The notes under the pieces: model-generated
The model's input: the letters and a program-made list of their open reading frames with translations, nothing else
Database searches by the model: none
What the model was told of the DNA's origin: nothing
NCBI GenBank assembly: GCA_023055425.1
Contig: JALGPY010000001.1
Span: 143,307,368-143,371,367 of the forward strand
Source of the DNA: Linanthus parryae
Taxonomy: Eukaryota; Streptophyta; Magnoliopsida; Ericales; Polemoniaceae
Direction of reading: 5' to 3'
Length of the DNA stretch: 64,000 bases
Position numbers and translations under genes: made by a program
In this document: positions 1-10,330 of the stretch, in pieces
Layout: every line of letters begins with the position of its first letter
Position numbering within the stretch: position 1 is the first letter of the stretch

Positions 1-117
1 CACTTGGAAAAAATTACCTAAAAATTGTAAAATTTTGCTATCCAAATTGCCGGGTCAAAGTGACCGAGTGAATAGTGGTAAAAGTCCAAATGGTGCAAAA
101 GAGGTGGAACGGAGTGG
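1..117. mobile_element. Right end of a Stowaway-like MITE (left end outside window)
   Basis: The stretch with GGGTCAAAGTGACCGAGTG and AATAGTGG, ending GGAACGGAGTGG next to TA, resembles the right half of the complete Stowaway-like MITE at 32111-32340 (AGGTCAAGGTGACTCGGTG, AATAGTG, ending GAACGGAGGAAG then TA). Only the right half is in the window, so the left terminal repeat and TSD cannot be checked. It appears to sit inside the LTR fragment that follows. Confidence 0.45.
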
Positions 118-1613
118 TAATATATTTATTTAAAGCTAAGATAACTCTTTAGTAAGTATTATCGTTCTTTTCTTATTATTATTAGTAGTTGTGATATTAA
201 ATATTTATCGCTCAATTAAATAAGGACTCGTAAAGAGAGTTGCTTTGATTATTCAAGTTATTTCAAGAATATTTCTATACATGTATATATAAGTGTATAA
301 CTTAAATACGAGATTTATAAGGGAATCCTGAGAGATGTAATTAGTACTCGACGTAGTCGAACATTGGTATAAGGTTAATGCATTTACATAATCAGAAATA
401 ACACCGTTGTGACTAGCTATTTGTAAACTGTAGGCGACGGATTTGTGGACATAGGCTTCGTCGACCATCCTACATACTAGCAGCTAAGTCGTCTTCAGGT
501 GAGTTTACATACTTAGCCTAGCGAGCCTAGCTTCGTTCGTGTCAGGTTGTGTTATTTGTGGTTCTTGTCTCCAAATACTTTTGAGTATACATGCCCAGCT
601 CACTTCGTGTCAAGAATGTGGTTTCTATTTTCTGTCTCAAAAGATATTTGAGTTAATTGTGATCTGTCTCAAGATATACTTGTGAGATTACATGCTTGGC
701 CTTGTATGCCTGTCTTATTTCATATCATAGTATGATTTATATCTTACCTCAAGGTGTGTTTTGTGATTCACATGCTTTTACGTGAATTTGATTGCGTTTC
801 GGAAAGATTGCCTTGACACATTAAGATCGTAAAGTGGGATTGCACATACTGGAATCTGTTATTAACAAGGAGGTCCTTTGTTGACCATTACTAACAAGGA
901 GGTCCTTTGTTGACCACTAACAAGGAGGTCCTTTGTTGACCATCAACAAGGAGGTCCTTTGTTGACCATTAACAAGGAGGTCCCTAGTTGACCGTTAACA
1001 TTTGGAGGTCCTTTGTTGACCGCTGACAGTTGGGAGGTCCTTTGTCGACTGTTAACAATTGAAAGGTTCTTTGTTGAACACTATATGTGTACTGTGCATG
1101 ATAGTTGGATCTTTGATTTTATAACTGAAAACTGGCACTGGTAAAGGATTTAATCAGGAATGTTTGAGGCTTTGAATGTTGTCATTAAACTATGTGTTTA
1201 TAATGCTGCAAAATCAGATATTTCTTACTCATACTCTTTCAAAGTTTTATATAACTCTGAGAAATATCAAGCTATATCATCATTCCTGTTTTACACGCTA
1301 AGGTATACCTCACTCAGCATTTCTTGCTGATTTAGGAAACATCGGTTCTTGTTTTCCTTCCCACCGCAGATCTAGGAGCTGGGATTGTAAGTAGAAGGGG
1401 CGCGAGAATCATCTAGACAATGGACGTCACCAGTAGTTTATCTAAAGACGTTAGATAAGTGTTGTGTAATAGTAATCGGCTTGTATAAGAGATTATCTAC
1501 AGTTGTTTGATAATATAATAAGAGTTTTGGACTGTATTGCTTTTGATCTCCGCCACTTCTATTAAGCATCGCCCTCCCGGTCTTGTCCCGACCAGGATAA
1601 GGGGGTTGTTGCA
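118..1613 (+). mobile_element. 3' portion of a long gypsy-type LTR (same superfamily as the 43-57 kb LTRs)
   Basis: The right part (about 1300-1613) aligns by eye with the 3' ends of the three large LTRs at 43441-57724. Shared blocks are CTTGTTTTCCTTCCCACCGC, GCGAGAATCA, TTGTATAAGA, GGATTGTATTGCTTTTGA-like sequence and GCATCGCCCTCC, and both end GTTGCA. The terminus at 1613 is the canonical CA. Directly after it comes copia gag sequence, not a primer-binding site, so this is most simply the end of a solo or truncated LTR inserted into the copia element. The 5' end lies outside the window and the TSD cannot be tested. No coding capacity is seen. Confidence 0.7.
863..1085. repeat. Minisatellite, about 8 units of ~26-28 bp
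   Basis: Direct repeats of AACAAGGAGGTCCTTTGTTG followed by ACCATT or variants. The first four or five units are nearly identical and the last three are degenerate (GGAGGTCCTTTGTCGACTG, GAAAGGTTCTTTGTTGAAC). It lies inside the LTR fragment, at about the place where the related LTRs carry single-copy sequence around GTGTCGACACTTAA. Confidence 0.85.
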
Positions 1614-1615
1614 GC

Positions 1616-2215
1616 CAAGATCGTCTACTATTTGGTGTCCTTATTGGAACAATCTCTCCAACCCTTGTTCCTATCATCTCTCAAGCTAAAACTTCAGCCC
1701 CATCTTTGGAATAAACTCAACAAAACCTTTTCGATGCCATCTCTTGGCCACATCAAGCAACTCAAAGACAAATTTAACAGAATTTTCAAAGGCGCTTCCA
1801 CCATCACTGATTTCATGCGATCTGTGGAAGAATGTGCCGACCACCTTGCTGTTCTTGGCAAACCGATTGAAGACGGAGACCTCATTGACAGGGTCCTCGC
1901 TATCCTTGATGACTCTTACAAGTTCGTGATTGATTAAGTCAATGCCCGAGACACAGTCATCACCTTTGAAGAGCTTCATGAAAAGCTTATCAATAAAGAA
2001 CTAGCCATTCTTCAATCCCAAACCCGAACCGATCCTTCCCTTCCAGCCACTGCCTTCGCTGCCACATCAACATTCAACACCCGCACCACCCCTCGACCTC
2101 CTACCCAAGGTCTACTACCCACACCAAAACAGTCACGCCCCATTCTCGGTAAGTGACAATGGTGCCGAGAACAAGGCCATGTTGTTGCCCAATGTCCTTT
2201 GTTCACTAGCCAATT
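1616..2215 (+). pseudogene. Ty1/copia gag (broken)
   Basis: Gag structural (nucleocapsid) polyprotein of a copia element, the 5' remnant of the element continuing to 13324. The first frame from 1616 reads as the typical gag start of the UBN2/Retrotran_gag type (QDRLLFG..., SPTLVPIISQAKTSA). It then shifts near 1700 to the frame containing GHIKQLKD, DFMRSVEECADHLAVLGKPI and DGDLIDRVLAILDDSYKFVI, which is the conserved copia gag core. A stop follows at 1935-1937 and the reading continues past it. The CX2CX4HX4C zinc knuckle near 2154-2193 (WCREQGHVVAQC) has its first Cys position occupied by TGA. The N-terminus was lost where the LTR fragment ends at 1613. At least one frameshift and two nonsense codons make it nonfunctional. 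Confidence 0.8.
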
Positions 2216-2325
2216 CTCCTCTGCTTCACCTCCCCCTTCCCGACCACCTATAACCCACACCCATCGCTCTCACACGAAACAGCAAGCCCACACGGCTCAA
2301 CTACCATCAACCCTAGCCTCTACCA

Positions 2326-2414
2326 CATGGCTGCTCGACAGTGGGGCTTCCCACCATTTCACCAATGATCATAACAATCTCTCATATGATGGAACCGAAG
2401 AACTAATAGTCGGT
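2326..2414 (+). pseudogene. Copia aspartic protease, first part (interrupted at 2414)
   Basis: Encodes WLLDSGASHHFTND, the catalytic DSGA motif of copia proteases that cleave the Gag-Pol polyprotein. The frame runs into TCGGT at 2410-2414, which is the left target-site duplication of the Athila/Tat-type element. The protease frame resumes at 10087 after the right copy of TCGGT. The split is thus a clean secondary insertion and not a deletion. Confidence 0.85.
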
Positions 2415-4050
2415 TTATGCGCTTATTAGCGTGCTATTCGCAAGTATACGAATCAAGTAATATAGAGAGTATTTTCTACTCGGATTATCGATCCCACAAG
2501 GACTTTGCAGGTTTGTCTAGTAATCAGTTTTAACAAACAGAGTGTAAAAAGGATGAATATTGAGATTTTGATTACTGACTAAGTACTAAAAGTAAAGACT
2601 AAAATTGTAAATCTTTTTGTGAGAGTTTTCTAAATAATTGTACGTGTTGTAAATCTAGGGTTTCTAATACTAGATTCCAGGATCCCCTAGGGTTTCTTCA
2701 GATTTTCGTTCTAGTTTGATATGAAAACACGCAGTGGTCTTGCTATCTGTGCCACGTACCAATTGTGCAGTATCTTTTCTTTTCCTGCACACTATCACGA
2801 TCCTGCAGATTTTCGGATTCCTGTTAAGTTGCCTAAATCTGCAGTCTCGTTCTAAGGCTGCTAGGGTTTCTAACCTGTTTTATGGCCCTGGTCAGATTCT
2901 CTAAGGATTCCTGTTAAGTTGCCTAAATACGCAGACAGTACCCTGACAAGTGCTGATTTCTGCTTATTTTTCCTGCTGTGTGCGTATATACGCACATGTG
3001 TGTGTAAAATACGCACAAAGTAGCCAATCGTGTGCATTTTCTCCTCCTTTGTGCGTATATTTCTTCCATGTCTGCGTATAATACGCATGAGTGTGCGTAA
3101 AATACGCCGACATAGGCTAAAAAGCTACCAATTATGCCTCTCTATCTTGTTGTGTGCGTATAATATGCAGGAGTGTGCGTAAAATACGCACACAGCAAGC
3201 TTCTCAGCTCCTTTCTGCCTCGACATGCGTTTTGACCCGAAACTTGTCAAAATTAGCAAAATACCCCTGGGTAAAAACCGCTCCAAATTCTGTCCTACCC
3301 TGACTCTGGCCATTGGAAAACTGCTGACTGAATTTGGGAGACAAAATCTGAACTCGACTTCGGAACTCCGGGTCCGGTGCCAAAATGACCAAAATACCTC
3401 TGGGTCAGAATAGTCCGGAAATCTTCCCGAACATGAAATAGTTGCTCATGACTCCGGACACCGGGAACTGAGACTCCTTACTTTTACGTGGCTGTCCAGG
3501 ACCCACACTTGACGGGAGTCAGTTTTTTGGCCGGACTCCGTTTCAGCATTATAACCTATTTTCTGAATGCGCTTGACGTCTTCGTTCTTTTGCCCCTGGT
3601 TTCACTTCCAAATTCCAAGTCCAGCTCAAGATATTGTCAACCGAGCGCATCCCGATTCTTCTCTGTTCTGGCGTTTTCTGCTTTCTCGGTCGGTTTTCAC
3701 TGCCCATTTCTCCTACAGTCTTTTTTGCTTTCTGTTCCACTCTCCTTTTTACCAGTCTCGATCAAATCCTGCCCCCGAGCATTTTCTGCACGTTTCCCGA
3801 GGCGAACCCGGTTCTGTCTCGGCACGCATCCCAATACACTTCCAGAACCTGTTCCTGTAAAGACAACATGAACATACACGTGATCATATCCAATAAAAGT
3901 ACGAAATACGCAGAAATTTACGAATAGCGAATAAACGTCTCGTTCCTATTTCCGAGGCTTTCTGAAGGTGAATTCTGGCTAAAACACGGCTTTCCGACAC
4001 AAAGGCACGTCAATTCAGGCTAAAAGATAACCCCTATTTGGGCATTATCA
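2415..4050 (-). repeat. 3' LTR of the Athila/Tat-type element
   Basis: About 1636 bp. The part from 2931 to 4050 is a direct repeat of 8971-10086. The outer 516 bp (2415-2930) are present only in this copy and include ATCGATCCCACAAGGACTTTG-like sequence of the kind found at the 3' end of Athila/Tat LTRs. On the minus strand it starts TGATAATGCCC at 4050. Confidence 0.82.
2930..3200. repeat. Cluster of palindromic TGTGCGTA/TACGCACA motifs (LTR copy)
   Basis: Repeated near-palindromes of the form TGCGTAnnATACGCA, for example GTGTGCGTATATACGCAC at about 2978, TGCGTATAATACGCATGAG near 3080, and GTGCGTAAAATACGCACACA near 3175. The matching cluster in the other LTR is at 8935-9240, and a further cluster lies in the internal region at 6370-6490. 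Confidence 0.85.
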
Positions 4051-4066
4051 AATACCCCCACACTAA
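4051..4066 (-). other. Polypurine-tract region of the Athila/Tat-type element
   Basis: On the minus strand, AGTGTGGGGGTATT lies immediately upstream of the 3' LTR start (TGATAATGCCC). G-rich, as expected for the plus-strand priming site, though interrupted by T residues. Confidence 0.6.
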
Positions 4067-4677
4067 ACATTGCTCGTCCCGAGCAACCTCCAGCTATATA
4101 CTACCAATGCATACTATCCGTAATCAATCCAGAGCGGTGTAACTGCACTTATTTAAGAACAATAATAGTACTATAAGACAGTGTATCGTTTTGGTGAGAC
4201 TGAGCAATCTCTTCAACTCAAACTGAACATCATCAAACACTCATATTCCCCTAGATTTCAGAAACTGCGGTGATCGGAAGAACTCGCGGCCAGCCTAGGT
4301 TAGGAACAAGCACGAACACCACTTACTTCCGCTTTTGCACGCAAACCAAACGTATCCCTAATGCACACCATCCGTGCTTTTACTCTGGGTGTAATTTAAA
4401 TCTGCCGGCTTCGGGACGGTAGGATAAGTCATTTAGAAGCGATGTCCTAAACGTCACAGCACACTCACACATACCCCAATCTCACACTCCCTCACCAAGA
4501 TGATAGAAACTGGCACAAATCACCTAAGATTATAGACACTCAATTTCCCCAGTCCCGGTGTAAATGTCGTTCTCGCGGTCACAACTGTGAACGAATGTGA
4601 AACTGCTATAAAAATTGCCGGCCTGGCGTTTTGAAATAAAATCAATCAAGCACCATGCATTTTCTGCCTTAGATACT

Positions 4678-4691
4678 CTTTTCTTCTTCTT

Positions 4692-4721
<30 letters not shown>
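4678..4721. repeat. (TTC)n microsatellite
   Basis: About fourteen uninterrupted TTC triplets followed by a T-rich tail, inside the noncoding internal region of the Athila/Tat-type element. Confidence 0.95.
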
Positions 4722-4722
<1 letters not shown>

Positions 4723-6369
4723 TTCTTTTTCTTCCTCATTTTTTCATTTTTTTTGCGGGGCAATACAATAAACAACAATAATATAAACCAGGCCAAATCT
4801 ATGATAAACCAAAAACGTGGGGTGACAGAAAAATATTGAAATGAAATCTTAAACGACCACCCCCACACTAATTTCTAACCATGTAGTCAATCTGTAAAAT
4901 AATCGCGCTTTTCCAACCGATCCTCCTCACTCCAAGGATGTCCAATTAGCACAACGCGTCCTCAAATAACCCTGTCAACCCAAGTTCCCCATGTTGTGCG
5001 GAAAATTTACGCACTACGGCTCTCCTCCTGTGCTCACAGTGTAATGTCGTGAGTCACCGCCACACCGAAGTGTGCTGCCGTCACTATCTCACCCTTACAC
5101 ACCCTCAAATATAAAAATATGACGCTCATCCACTATCAAATATGACAATTATGCTCTACTCCAGAAAATTCTCCTCAACTCAATTCCCTCGTTCCATGAC
5201 GCGTAGGAAAGGTAAAAATACTAACAATGATGCCAGTATCAAAAAACAGCTTCCTAGCTCAAACGGTTACCAAGAAAAGGGGATAATGGATCAACGGGGC
5301 TCACTAGTGGACCTAAGGCGCGAGACAGGACATGAGGTCCCCTATAGCCTATCACATCACCAAATGATGTGGTGATCGTGATGGTGGGTTGACGACTACC
5401 TGGTGACGGTGGTCTGGCAGCTTGTTGGATACATGGCTCGGGAGACAGCTACTTGCGTTTTCTGGAGTGCATTGGCTCTATTAACTCCCCTAGAAAGATT
5501 CTCGCAGCTCTTCCTCACTTAAGTTCGTCCACTTCGGGAAATTTTCTATCATTAATCTCTCTCCAGTTTTAAGCTAAATCATTCGCCCAGTCTCAAATTT
5601 TTAATTTTTATTTTTTTTTTGTTTTAAATTTTTTTAAAATAAAAAGTAATGCAGTTACAACGCCACCACCCCCATACTGGATGGTTCCATGCCCTCATGG
5701 TACTATTCATCAGGCATATAATCTGGATTGGATGAGCTGGCTTGCCTCATCGAATGGTAACAATTGGTAGCATATGCAGAAAAATAAAGCGAGAGACAGA
5801 AATTGAACCTATGCACCCGGAGTCAGTTCTTACATGTTCTGACTTTTTCGCAGATTCCGGTGGAGGAGGAGCGTTGACCCGTCGCCGGAAAATTTCTCGA
5901 CGGAAGTTGTCAACCTTCCGGGCTCTGTATACGCTCTTCAAATGTGGAACCCCAAGCACCACTGTGTGTGACAATGTGCTCCCATATGGTCGAGTGTATT
6001 TTAGTACACCGGGGTTGATTGCTCTATTCTGCATAAAAACTGTTCCTGAAAAATCCCCAACTCGTACGAGTCCCTGTGATGGTCGAGTGTGCCAGAGCGC
6101 ACCGGGGTTGATTCTTCAAGTTTTCGGAAATCTGCCTTTTCTCTCTTCTTTCACCTGCGAAAATTTCTGTATTCGCTTCAAACTCCATGAATCTGCGTTT
6201 TCCCTCAAGAACACCTCTCGGTTGTCTTCAACCCCCAAACTAGCTCGGAGATAGTGAGAGAGAAGAGGCCAAAAATAGCTCAAACCCGTCGGCCTCTCCC
6301 CTTAAAAATCCTAATTTTGCCAAAATTACAAAAATGCACCTCTCTTAAAATTTGGATAAAACTTGATTT

Positions 6370-6490
6370 TTGTGCGTATTATACGCACACAGTGGCATTG
6401 GGCTGAAAATTTTCAATTTTATTTTTCAAAGTTGGGCTGCTGTGTGCGTAAAATACGCACAAAATGTGCGTAAAATACGCACACAGCAAC
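6370..6490. repeat. Palindromic TGTGCGTA/TACGCACA motifs (internal copy)
   Basis: Three near-perfect palindromes: GTGCGTATTATACGCAC near 6372, then GTGCGTAAAATACGCAC near 6446 and again near 6464. They are the same motif as in the LTR clusters, but this stretch lies outside the LTRs. Confidence 0.88.
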
Positions 6491-6727
6491 TCAACTTTGT
6501 AATTTTTCTCACACAGAGTATTTTTGCTCTGTTTTGTTCTCGTTTTCTGCTCTGCTGTATCTGCACATGCTCAATTCAAAGTCAATACCCACTCATCTTA
6601 CCTCTCTCAAAATTCAAAACTGAAAATAAACCTGAAATAATTTAAACTAACTTACTACGTTGGGTTGCCTCCCAACCAACTCTTGTAATTTACGGTCGAC
6701 GGCCCGACCCAGTTACGTCATGTTTGC

Positions 6728-7147
6728 TCAAGGGACGTCAAAACAGTCTACCTTGACGACTGCTTTCAGGTCCATATATGGCTTGACCCGGTTTCCGCTC
6801 ACCCTGCAAGTTACACTATTATGCAGATTCTCCAATTCAACCGCATCCCATGAAAGTACCTCTTTGATGAACGGTCCTGACAACCGGGATCTCAATTTTC
6901 CCGGAAAAAACTGCTTCTGAGAATCGCAGAGAAGTACGTTCTGACCTACTTGAAACTGCTTTGGCTGTGCTGAGCAGTGATGGCTCGGGAGTTGTTTCTG
7001 CTTTAAGGTTGGTGGCTCTTTGAGTGACGGGACCAGGGCCAATTTCTTCCCACTTTTTTCGACCATCTGTAAAGTGGTCCGGTTTTCAGCTTGCATGGCC
7101 TGCTCCTCCTGGAATCTCTCCTTGTTCTCTCTGTCAACTCTGCCCAT
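6728..7147 (-). pseudogene. Athila-type fusion: post-protease linker joined to integrase C-terminal domain
   Basis: One open frame whose N-terminal part reads as the linker between protease and RT in Athila/Tat polyproteins (LALVPSLKEPPTLKQKQLPS). Its C-terminal part is the integrase C-terminal domain (QFQVGQNVLLCDSQ, FFPGKLRSRLSGPF, RVSGNRVKPY). RT, RNase H and the integrase zinc-finger and DDE core, normally over 1000 residues, are absent, and the joint between LPSHH and SAQPKQFQVG is in frame. Upstream the frame is shifted near 7110-7150 relative to the protease. No activity is expected from this product; a packaged deletion derivative is one reading. Confidence 0.8.
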
Positions 7148-7149
7148 AG

Positions 7150-7908
7150 CTCGTCCATCTCCTCGTTTTCCCAGCCTTCATTGACTACCTCTACTGCGAA
7201 GATGTCTTCATGCTCGTAATAATTCGGTAGTTGCAGATTTTTGAAAACGTTGAACTTCACCCTGTCTTCATTAATTTGCATTTTCAATTCTCCGCTCTTG
7301 AAGTTTATCATGGCTTCTCCAGTGGCCAGAAACGGTCTGCCCAGAATGAGTGGTCTCCTGCCACCATGTCCAGAATTAGAAAATCCGCCGGAAAAATCAA
7401 TTCTCCTACTTTCACCAGAATGTCTTCACTAATTCCGTAAGCCGGCTTCACGGATCTGTCCGCCATCTGCAGCTTGATTCTGGTGGGCCTGAGTTCACTG
7501 ATTTTCAAATTTTTGAAAATCGACAAAGGCATTAGATTGATACTGGCCCCTAGGTCACACAGAGCCTTTCCTGTGTACGCATTACCTAGGGTCACCGGGA
7601 TGACAAAACTGCCAGGGTCCTTCCTCTTCCTCGGTAGCCCATTCTTCACACATTTTCTCACTTCTGCCGTCAGATTTATCGTCTCGAAATCGCTCATACG
7701 TTTCCGTCCATACAAAAATGTCCTCGAGGAATTTGGCATAAGTGGGCATCTTTGCTAACGCCTCAGCAAACGAGATGTTGATCTGCAGCTGTTTGAACAT
7801 CTCGAGAAATGTGGCGTAATCCTTGCTATCATCCCCCTTCCGTGTCTTCAAAGGGTAGGGTACCTCCTTCGAGATAGGTACCGCTTCAGCTTCCTTCTTT
7901 TTCTGCAC
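7150..7908 (-). pseudogene. Athila/Tat-type retroviral-like aspartic protease
   Basis: Covers the gag-protease linker (FLEMFKQLQINISFAEALAKMP, here split across frames) and the protease with CDLGASINLMPLSIF, the DLGA catalytic variant characteristic of Athila/Tat, followed by LQMADRSVKPAYGISEDIL. The LILDMVAGD segment and the downstream INFKSGELKMQINE block are also recognisable. At least two frameshifts are needed to read it through: one near 7640-7700 and one near 7310-7330. Family identity is established knowledge; loss of function is inferred from the frame breaks. Confidence 0.85.
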
Positions 7909-8039
7909 TGCATCCTGTTCAACCGAGCCCTTCGGCTTGGGGGTGTCAGCTAAACTGTCATCGTTGCCAAATACTTCGTGTTTGATTTCCTTCGACTTTT
8001 CTACACGTGCATGGATAGGGTACGGCGGATTCTGTAGTG

Positions 8040-8850
8040 CTAGTCCACTCCGAGTGGTGATGGCATTGATCTGAGCATGTGGATTATTAACAGTGGTCGA
8101 GGGTAAGTTCCTTGGTGCTCTCTCTTAGTTAGCTGTTGTGCTAACTGCCCAACATGTACCTCCAAAGTGCGCAGTGATGTTTTGGTAGATTGTAGGTCAG
8201 CTGCAAAGGCGTCCATCTGTGAAAACCGGGATTCAATAGTCTGAAACATTGACTCGATTTTCTTCATCTGACTATTGTACTGCGGTGCATATGGGCCCTG
8301 CTGAACCTGCGGTACCGGTGCGGCCTGCTGAGCCGGTGGCTTGTGCTGGAATCCTGGCGCATCTTCGTTTCTGAGCCCCTCAATGGCTGTGTCCAAATCT
8401 GGTCTGTCTACTGCCGCAATAGTCTGCTATTCTGAGTAAACCTTCTTGACCAAATCTTGAACGATCTTGGCCAGATTGTCTATCCGGTCGTCTTCCACGG
8501 GCTCAGCTTGGGCGGTGATCCTGCGATCGCCAAACAAGCGAGTGTCCTGTTTGGCTAATTGCTTCATTAGCTCATAGGCACCGTCCTTTTCCACATGGTA
8601 CAGAAAATTCTCTCCGGCTTCTCTGTCAATCTTGTCAGCACTTTCCCTGTCTAGGGCATGGTAGAATACCTGCAGGATCTTCGGGTCTCCAAAACCGTGG
8701 TTTGGGCATCTCTTCACCAATCTCATTAATCTGTCCCATGGGTCTACCACCGTCTCCCCCATGAAACTGGATTAGCGCTTTCGTGCTCTCCCGAGATGCT
8801 CAAACTTCTCCTTAGTTTGTGTTGATGTCTTTAAAACGAGCCTGGACGAG
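8040..8850 (-). pseudogene. Athila/Tat-type gag
   Basis: The frame at 8427-8762 encodes the gag core of the lineage (DPWDRLMRLVKRCPNHGF, LQVFYHALD, IDREAGENF, AYELMKQLAKQ). The next frame, 8040-8396, encodes the Gln/Pro-rich C-terminal part with a short coiled-coil-like stretch (MKKIESMFQTIESRFSQM) and VGQLAQQLTKR. A nonsense codon and frame change separate the two parts around 8400-8430, and the N-terminus is broken by stops near 8770-8840. No primer-binding site can be seen upstream, consistent with loss of the LTR/PBS junction. Confidence 0.82.
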
Positions 8851-8934
8851 TCTTTATATAGTGCTGAAGACGTTTCTGGAACTTGCCTTTATTTATGAAA
8901 CTGCCATTGACCGAAACCGCCTCAGAATTTGTGC

Positions 8935-9240
8935 TGTCTGCGTAAAATACGCAGAACTGTGCGTATAATACGCAGACAGTACCCTGACAAGTGCTGATTT
9001 CTACGTATTTTTTCTGCTGTGTGCGTATAATACGCACAGGTGTGCGTAAGATACGCACACAGTTGCCAATCCTGTGCATTTTCTCCTCTTTTGTGCGTAT
9101 ATTTCTTCCATGTCTGCGTATAATACGCAGGAGTGTGCATAAAATACGCCGACAGGGGCTAAAAAGCTGCCACACATGCCCCTCTATCTTGTGCGTATAA
9201 TACACAGGAGTGTGCGTAAAATACACACACAACAAGCTTC
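8935..9240. repeat. Cluster of palindromic TGTGCGTA/TACGCACA motifs (5' LTR copy)
   Basis: Palindromes such as CTGCGTAAAATACGCAG near 8939, GTGCGTATAATACGCA near 8957, and GTGCGTATAATACGCAC near 9020. They are better preserved than in the 3' LTR copy at 2930-3200. Confidence 0.87.
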
Positions 9241-10086
9241 TCAGCTCCTTTCTGCCTCGGTTTACGTTTTGACCCGAAACTTGTCAAAATTACCAAAATA
9301 CCCTTGGGTAAAATCCGCTCCAAATTATGTCATGTCCTGACTCTGGCCATTGGAAAACTGCTGACTGAATTTGGGAGACAAAATCTAAACTCGACTCCGG
9401 AACTCCGGGTCCGGTGCCAAAATGACCAAAATACCCCTGGGTCAGCATTATCCCCAAAATCGTCCCGAACATGAAATAGTTGCTCATGACTCCGGACACC
9501 AGGAACCGGGACTCCTTACTTTGACGTGGCTGTCCGGGACCCACACTTAACGGGAGTCGGTTTTTCGGCCGGACTCCGTTTCAGCATTATAACTTGTTTT
9601 CGAAAGCCCTTGACGTCTTCGTTCTTTTGCCCCTAGTTTCACTTCAAAAGTCCAAGTCAAGCTCAATATATTGTCAATCGAGCGCATCCCGATCATTCTC
9701 GGTTATGGCGTTTTCTGCTTATTCGGTCGGTTTACACTGCCCGTTTCTCCTCCAGTCTTTCCGTTTTCTGTTCCACTCTCCGTTTTACCAGTGTCGGTCA
9801 AATCCTACCCCCGAGCATTTTTCGCACGTTTCCTGAGGCGAACCTGGTTCGGTCTCGACACGCATCCCAATGCACTTCCCGAACCTGTTCCTGTAAAGAC
9901 AACATGAACATACCCGTGATCATATCCAATCAAAGTACGAAATACGCAGAAATTTACGAAGAGCAAATAAACGTCTCGTTCCTATTTCTGAGGCTTTCTG
10001 AGGGTGAATTCTGGCTAAAACACGGCTTTCCGACACAAAGGAACGTGAATTCAGGCTAAAAGATAACCCCTATTGGGGCATTATCA
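8971..10086 (-). repeat. 5' LTR of the Athila/Tat-type element, truncated on its inner side
   Basis: Direct repeat of 2931-4050, starting TGATAATGCCC at 10086 on the minus strand. About 516 bp present at the far end of the other LTR are missing here, so the U5 end and adjoining primer-binding site have been lost. The segment 8850-8970 between this repeat and gag does not match the other LTR well. Confidence 0.8.
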
Positions 10087-10330
10087 TCGGTGATGGTAAG
10101 GGTCTTCATATAACCCACTTTGGCTCTTGCTCTCTATATTCTCTCACACTTAAAAATGTTCTTGTTGTTCATTCCGTCTCTAAAAATATAATCTCTCTCT
10201 CTCAACTATGTACTGACAATAATATCTCAATCTCTTTTGTCTCCAATTCCTTTCTTTTGAAAGACATTTCAACGGGGAAAGTGCTATTTCAAGGGACTCC
10301 TAATCAGGGTATCTAAGAGCTCATCCCCAC
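10087..10330 (+). pseudogene. Copia protease, second part
   Basis: Continues the protease begun at 2326 directly after the right copy of TCGGT: DGKGLHITHFGS, then a conserved copia stretch (LKNVLVVHSVSKNIISLSQLC). The frame meets a stop near 10313-10315 (GTATCTAAGAG) before the integrase. Confidence 0.82.

Larger units (their letters stand above)
4067..6720 (-). other. Noncoding 3' internal region of the Athila/Tat-type element
   Basis: Lies between the integrase C-terminus and the 3' LTR, where some Athila elements carry an extra ORF. I see no ORF with recognisable domains. It holds a TTC microsatellite (about 4678-4721), a T-run near 5600, and palindromic TGTGCGTA/TACGCACA motifs at 6370-6490. 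The 170-codon frame at 5742-6254 has no recognisable motif and is not called as a gene. Confidence 0.7.
2415..10086 (-). mobile_element. Athila/Tat-lineage gypsy element, internally deleted, inserted in copia protease
   Basis: A 7.67-kb LTR retrotransposon on the minus strand. Its outer copies of TCGGT (2410-2414 and 10087-10091) are the 5-bp TSD, and the copia protease reading frame is restored across them. Long direct repeats at 2415-4050 and 8971-10086 are the 3' and 5' LTRs; on the minus strand both begin TGATAATGCCC. Between them, in minus-strand order, lie gag, an Athila-type protease, and an integrase C-terminus, with RT, RNase H and the integrase core missing. The region between integrase and 3' LTR, where Athila elements may carry an extra ORF, has no convincing ORF. 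The left terminus reads TT rather than the canonical TG. The element is non-autonomous. Confidence 0.88.

Noticed and set aside
863..1085. CRISPR-like direct repeats
   Set aside because: Units are adjacent with no unique spacers of constant length and lie in a plant LTR; it is a minisatellite.
3488..3927. Overlapping ORFs in the left Athila-type LTR (also 9594-9907)
   Set aside because: Several frames are open over the same C/T-rich stretch in both LTR copies and none has a domain; LTR sequence, not a gene.
4615..4868. Poly-Phe / poly-Lys ORFs
   Set aside because: Translations of the TTC microsatellite and T-run.
5742..6254. 170-codon plus-strand ORF inside the Athila/Tat-type element
   Set aside because: It is antisense to the element, with no motif, and lies in its noncoding 3' region.
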